Positions 60,434-64,000 of a DNA stretch of 64,000 nt are shown one piece after another. Positions within the stretch are counted from its first letter, which is position 1. Each line of letters starts with the position of its first letter. Below the pieces are notes generated by a model that saw nothing but the letters and a program-made list of their open reading frames with translations, was not told the DNA's origin and ran no database searches. The position numbers and the translations under genes are program-made. Origin of the DNA: Oscillospiraceae bacterium (lineage in GTDB: Bacteria > Bacillota > Clostridia > Oscillospirales > Acutalibacteraceae); the NCBI GenBank assembly GCA_015065965.1, contig SVPH01000004.1, positions 1 to 64,000 of the forward strand. Direction: 5' to 3'.

Positions 60434-60459
60434 AAAGAGAGCCATTAAAGGCTCTCTTT
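60434..60459 (+). terminator. Terminator after the membrane protein gene
   Basis: 10-bp stem AAAGAGAGCC / GGCTCTCTTT with a 6-base loop and a short T-tract. Confidence 0.75.
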
Positions 60460-60515
60460 CTGCATATATATTGTATTTCATGAAAATGATTACATATTAA
60501 ATATGTTGTTTTTTG

Positions 60516-60544
60516 TTGACTTGATTTTGATTATAGTATAAAAT
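60516..60544 (+). promoter_or_regulatory. Promoter for the B12 radical SAM cluster
   Basis: TTGACT (60516-60521) and TAAAAT (60539-60544), 17-base spacer, 55 bases before the first gene. Confidence 0.65.
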
Positions 60545-60598
60545 AATAAGAAGATTTATTTATAAAAAGCAAAATGCTGAACATATAGGTGATTAATA

Positions 60599-62074
60599 AT
60601 GAAAGTAATGCTTGTTAATCCGGCTCCTGAACGCTACACAAGAGCGCGCTGTGCTCCGCTGGGAGTTTTGTCGATTGCCAGTTATTTGGAGGCAAAAGGT
60701 CATACGGTTAAAGTTCTCAACAGACCCATAAAATCAACGAATATCAATGATGAACTTGATGAATTTAAACCTGATTTCATCGGGTGTTCTCTTTTGACAA
60801 ACTTGGCTGTAAGAGATTGCATCACTGTTTCAAAAGCGGCTAAAAAACGCGGAGTATGTGTTGTTTGGGGTGGTCCTTATGTGTCGGCTATACCCGAAAT
60901 TGTTCTTCAACTCGACTGTATTGATTTTATTTCGATAGGAGAGGGTGAAGAAACCTGGCTTGAACTTGTAAACACTGCCGAAGCAAACGGTGATCTGTAT
61001 TCAATCAAAGGTCTTGCTTACATTAAAGACGGAAAGTTTGTTAAAACCCCTGAAAGAGAATTTACAGATCTTTCAACACTCGCTCCGCTGAATTATGATC
61101 TTATTGATGCTCAGAAAACGCTCTATACAAACTATGATTATGACGGAATAATGGGCATGTACCTTTCAAAGGGTTGTACGGGCAGATGTACTTTCTGTTA
61201 TAATCACGATTTCCATAAGAGTTGTCGCCGTTCAAGACCTATTGAGGTCTTTATTCAGGAAGCAAAGACGGTTAAAGAAAAATATGGTGCAAAGGCAATT
61301 GCTCTTGCTGATGAACTTTTTGGATATGACAAAGAAACTCTTCGTGAATTTTGTGATGCCATGAACGAAGCAAACCTTGGCTTTCACTGGGGTGCTATGA
61401 CAAAAATCGGTATCTTTGACAGAGAAGATTTTCAGATGATGTATGATGCCGGCTGCCGTTGGCTTGAGTTTGGTGTTGAGAGCGGCGCCCAAACTACTCT
61501 TGGCAGAATGAAAAAGGGAATGAAACTCAGCAGGGTAGAGGAAGATTTACAGATATGTAAGGAAGTAGGCATTATAACTCTCTGTTATTTCATTGTCGGT
61601 TTTCCGGATGAAACAGAGGAGGAACTGAGAGAAACTTGCCGACTCGTTAATAAAATAGATTATACAAGATTTGTAAGTTCATATTTCAGCCCTCTTCCCG
61701 GATCTGAAATATTTGATAAACTTGTTGCTGAAGGCAGAATAAATCCGCCGAAAACAATGAAGGAAAGCATGAAGACGAAGATATTGTATTCGCCTCATCC
61801 GAATCTTTCAAATGTTAAAACGCTGGATCTCAAAGTAGTTCGTTCACACATGCTTTGGAGAAGTTTTACAAAGAAAAAATTTAACCAAAACGGTAAACTT
61901 AACTATGCAACTGCGAGAAAGGATATATATGACGTACTCAAAAGCCTTAAAGGTCATGGTTTTAAAAACGGCATTGAGCAGTTGTTCGTAAGCGGATATG
62001 AATTTTTGGATATTTTCTTTTATGCAAATTTCTTTCCTCGCATACTTAAAAAATATGAACTTAACAAGAAGTAA
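60599..62074 (+). CDS. B12-binding radical SAM protein, array member 1
   Basis: 491 residues. N-terminal cobalamin-binding-like domain (PAPERYTR, PLGVLSIASYL, EAKGHTVK, VVWGGPY, ISIGEGEETW), then the radical SAM core with CTGRCTFC (C193, C197, C200) and a C-terminal helical tail that ends GYEFLDIFFYANFFPRILKKY. B12-binding domains in such enzymes methylate or rearrange unreactive carbons. No DxHxxG lower-ligand motif is seen, so cobalamin would bind base-off without His, if bound. ATG follows AGGTGA. The reaction is unknown. Confidence 0.92.
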   Translation: MKVMLVNPAPERYTRARCAPLGVLSIASYLEAKGHTVKVLNRPIKSTNINDELDEFKPDFIGCSLLTNLAVRDCITVSKAAKKRGVCVVWGGPYVSAIPEIVLQLDCIDFISIGEGEETWLELVNTAEANGDLYSIKGLAYIKDGKFVKTPEREFTDLSTLAPLNYDLIDAQKTLYTNYDYDGIMGMYLSKGCTGRCTFCYNHDFHKSCRRSRPIEVFIQEAKTVKEKYGAKAIALADELFGYDKETLREFCDAMNEANLGFHWGAMTKIGIFDREDFQMMYDAGCRWLEFGVESGAQTTLGRMKKGMKLSRVEEDLQICKEVGIITLCYFIVGFPDETEEELRETCRLVNKIDYTRFVSSYFSPLPGSEIFDKLVAEGRINPPKTMKESMKTKILYSPHPNLSNVKTLDLKVVRSHMLWRSFTKKKFNQNGKLNYATARKDIYDVLKSLKGHGFKNGIEQLFVSGYEFLDIFFYANFFPRILKKYELNKK

Positions 62075-62100
62075 ACTCATCTGACAGAAAGGAAATAGCG

Positions 62101-63576
62101 ATGAGGGTTTTATTTGTTAACCCGTCCATGGAGCGCTACACGCGTCAACTCGGTTTTCCGCTTGGACTGGTTTCAATTGCAACTTATCTTAAAGCAAACG
62201 GACATACCGTTAAAATTATTGACAGAACAATAAAAACAACGAACATACGCAAAGAGATTGAATCGTTTGCTCCGGATGTGGTTGGTGTTTCCGTTATCTC
62301 AACGAAGTCATTCAGAGATGCTGAAAAGATATCGCTTGCAGCAAAAAAATACGGCGCAAAAGTTGTGTGGGGCGGAATATTTGCTTCACTTGATACGGAG
62401 TTTATATATAACAACATAGATATTGATTTTATTTCAATCGGTGAAGGTGAGGCGACTTGGCTTGACCTTGTAAATACGCTTGAAAACGGAGGCGACCCCA
62501 CTAAAGTTGCGGGTCTTGCATATAAAAAGAACGGCAAGGTTGTTTTTACACAGCAGAGAGATTTTATTGATCTTGCATTGCTTCCGCCCATGGATTTTAC
62601 GCTTATTGATGTTGATAAGTACTTAGGCCCTATGTACGGATGCAAGAAAACAGCGCTTCTCTATATGTCCAAAGGCTGTTTCGGAGATTGTTCGTTCTGC
62701 TTCAACAAGGAGTTTCACCGTCGGTGTTACAGAATGCGTCCGGTTGAAACATTTCTGGAAGAGGTCAGATATCTTGTTGATAATCACGGCGTTGACTGCA
62801 TTTATCTTGCGGATGAACTTTGGTGCAGAAACAGAAATGAGATGCTTTATCAGTGCAAGGCATTTAAAGAGTCCGGCATAAATTTTAAATGGGGAATTGA
62901 AACACGAATCGGTATTTTTGAAAAAGAAGATTTTGAAATTATGAAAGATGCAGGTTGCATCTGGATAACATTTGGTGTTGAAACGGGTTCACGCTCGATG
63001 CTAAAAACTATCAACAAAGGCATTCCTTACGATAAAATTGATCAGACTTTCAAGGACTGCAAAGCGGTTGATATTGTTTCACTTGCTAATTTTATTATCG
63101 GTTTTCCTGATGAAACCGAGGAGCAATTGAGGGAAACGATTGATATGGCAATGCGCATCGAATCTACACAAAGGACATTCTTTTTCTTTATGCCCGGTCC
63201 GGGTTCAAAACTATATAACGAACTTGTGGCGAGCGGAAGGTATACTCCGCCAAAAACATTTAAAGAGTATACCAATGTACAGTTTTACTATTCGCCAAAG
63301 CCCAATTTTTCTAAAATTCCTTCCAAAGAACTTAAAGCGATAAGATCGTATTTTTTGTGGAAAGGATTTTCAAGAAAATATTTTTCTCAAACAGCGCGAA
63401 CTTATGATATAGCAAAAAAAGATATAGTTGATGTTTTAAAGCAGTTTAAGGGTCATGATCTTCGCTTTGCAATCCAACTTATTCTTATTTCGGCTTATGA
63501 GTTTCTCGATATTTTTTGTTATGCGCATTTTTGTCCGTCGGTATATAAAAAATATAATCTGAAAGTGGACGAATAA
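62101..63576 (+). CDS. B12-binding radical SAM protein, array member 2
   Basis: 491 residues, the same length as member 1. The same motifs lie at the same positions: PSMERYTR, PLGLVSIATYL, VVWGGIF, CFGDCSFC (C193, C197, C200), IGFPDETEE and the end SAYEFLDIFCYAHFCPSVYKKY. The two clearly arose by tandem duplication but have diverged. ATG follows AGAAAGGAAAT. It lies 26 bases after member 1 and is surely co-transcribed. Its role may be a second step on the same product or a second substrate. Confidence 0.92.
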   Translation: MRVLFVNPSMERYTRQLGFPLGLVSIATYLKANGHTVKIIDRTIKTTNIRKEIESFAPDVVGVSVISTKSFRDAEKISLAAKKYGAKVVWGGIFASLDTEFIYNNIDIDFISIGEGEATWLDLVNTLENGGDPTKVAGLAYKKNGKVVFTQQRDFIDLALLPPMDFTLIDVDKYLGPMYGCKKTALLYMSKGCFGDCSFCFNKEFHRRCYRMRPVETFLEEVRYLVDNHGVDCIYLADELWCRNRNEMLYQCKAFKESGINFKWGIETRIGIFEKEDFEIMKDAGCIWITFGVETGSRSMLKTINKGIPYDKIDQTFKDCKAVDIVSLANFIIGFPDETEEQLRETIDMAMRIESTQRTFFFFMPGPGSKLYNELVASGRYTPPKTFKEYTNVQFYYSPKPNFSKIPSKELKAIRSYFLWKGFSRKYFSQTARTYDIAKKDIVDVLKQFKGHDLRFAIQLILISAYEFLDIFCYAHFCPSVYKKYNLKVDE

Positions 63577-63598
63577 CTTTTAGTGAGTTGAATAAAAA

Positions 63599-64000
63599 AT
63601 GAGGATTATTTTGATTAACCCTGCAACCGTAGGGTATTCAAGGTCTGTTACAACGCCGCTCGGACTTTTATCCATAGCGAGTTGTTTACAGGCTAAAGGT
63701 CACAAAGTAAGACTTTATGACAGAACGGTTGAAAAGGCAAAATTAGAAAATGTCTTCAGGGATTTTTCGCCTGAACTTGTCGGTGTTTCATTGGTTTCAT
63801 TTAAGTCTGTTCATGATGCATTGGCTGTTTCCGAGTATGCCAAGGGATTTTCTCTTCCCGTTGTTTGGGGAGGTCCGCTGGCATCTGAAATTCCCGATGC
63901 GGTTTTAAAAAATAACTGTGTTGATCTTGTTTCAATAGGCGAGGGCGAGGCAACATGGGTTGAGATTGCAGAAATATATCAGAATAGAGGTGCTGATTTT
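63599..64000 (+). CDS. B12-binding radical SAM protein, array member 3, cut by window edge
   Basis: First 134 residues only. ATG 63599 begins MRIILINPATVGYSRSV, then PLGLLSIASCLQAKGHKV, VVWGGPL and VSIGEGEATWVE, the same N-terminal domain as members 1 and 2. The CxxxCxxC cluster lies beyond the edge, so its radical SAM domain is inferred from homology. A weak ribosome site (GTGAGTTG) precedes it, 23 bases after member 2. Confidence 0.8.
   Translation, partial: MRIILINPATVGYSRSVTTPLGLLSIASCLQAKGHKVRLYDRTVEKAKLENVFRDFSPELVGVSLVSFKSVHDALAVSEYAKGFSLPVVWGGPLASEIPDAVLKNNCVDLVSIGEGEATWVEIAEIYQNRGADF

Noticed and set aside
62184-62645. 153-residue minus-strand frame in radical SAM member 2
   Set aside because: Lies fully in the cobalamin-like domain of the plus-strand gene and has no ribosome site.

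Overview
The window is chromosomal DNA of a low-to-moderate GC member of the Bacillota, most likely a gut-type anaerobe of class Clostridia (Oscillospirales or Ruminococcaceae-like). The evidence is the gene content and order: ylxM-ffh-rpsP-khpA-rimM-trmD, tig-clpP-clpX, a DUF1540 protein, a BspA-like leucine-rich-repeat protein, a spoIVFA/spoIVFB-like pair, and strong AGGAGG ribosome sites with frequent TTG starts. Almost every position holds a gene. I saw no rRNA, tRNA, CRISPR array, insertion sequence or prophage.

Layout. 1-6.3 kb: a carbohydrate and phosphoesterase region with a cut-off GH106-like glycosidase, two metallophosphoesterases and a BspA-like surface protein. 6.4-10 kb: a minus-strand translation and secretion operon (ylxM, ffh, rpsP, khpA, rimM, trmD) behind one consensus promoter. 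10.3-17.4 kb: a minus-strand group of FHA protein, M16 peptidase, proB, proA, an unknown membrane-anchored protein and mutS2. 17.5-21.1 kb: two flavoproteins and two small unknown proteins. 21.2-31.2 kb: a long plus-strand run with an M23/M50 pair, a B12-type radical SAM protein and its DUF2344 partner, rplS with a structured leader, two lepB copies, rbgA, a CapA-like protein, rnhB, yraN and an M19 dipeptidase. 31.2-37.2 kb: thrC, DUF1540, a phosphoesterase, and the protein quality-control genes tig, clpP and clpX.

37.3-46.8 kb: transport and regulation on the minus strand, with an XRE regulator carrying an unusual membrane tail, a MATE exporter, a K+ uptake pair (trkA, trkH), an MFS carrier, a phosphoesterase and a YfcC carrier. 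A HAD phosphatase lies on the plus strand. 46.9-53.5 kb: secreted and sugar-related proteins (an LCAT-like hydrolase, a GH30 glycosidase, YhcH, a lipoprotein and a secreted unknown). 53.7-57.2 kb: an RluA-type pseudouridine synthase and an amino-acid ABC transporter. 57.2-64 kb: two polytopic membrane proteins of unknown function around a sugar-nucleotide epimerase-like gene, then three tandem cobalamin-binding radical SAM genes, the last cut by the window edge.

Points that stand out: the tandem B12 radical SAM array; three copies of the palindrome TGTAAAG-N8-CTTTACA, one on the start site of the ffh operon; a solute-binding protein that looks circularly permuted; an XRE regulator with a GGADGPT loop from Na+-pumping decarboxylases and a perfect palindrome over its own promoter; a SigE-like promoter before a SpoIVFA/SpoIVFB-like pair with an intact M23 site; and a trigger factor with a histone-like Lys/Ala/Glu tail. 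All function calls come from reading motifs by eye. No database search was run.
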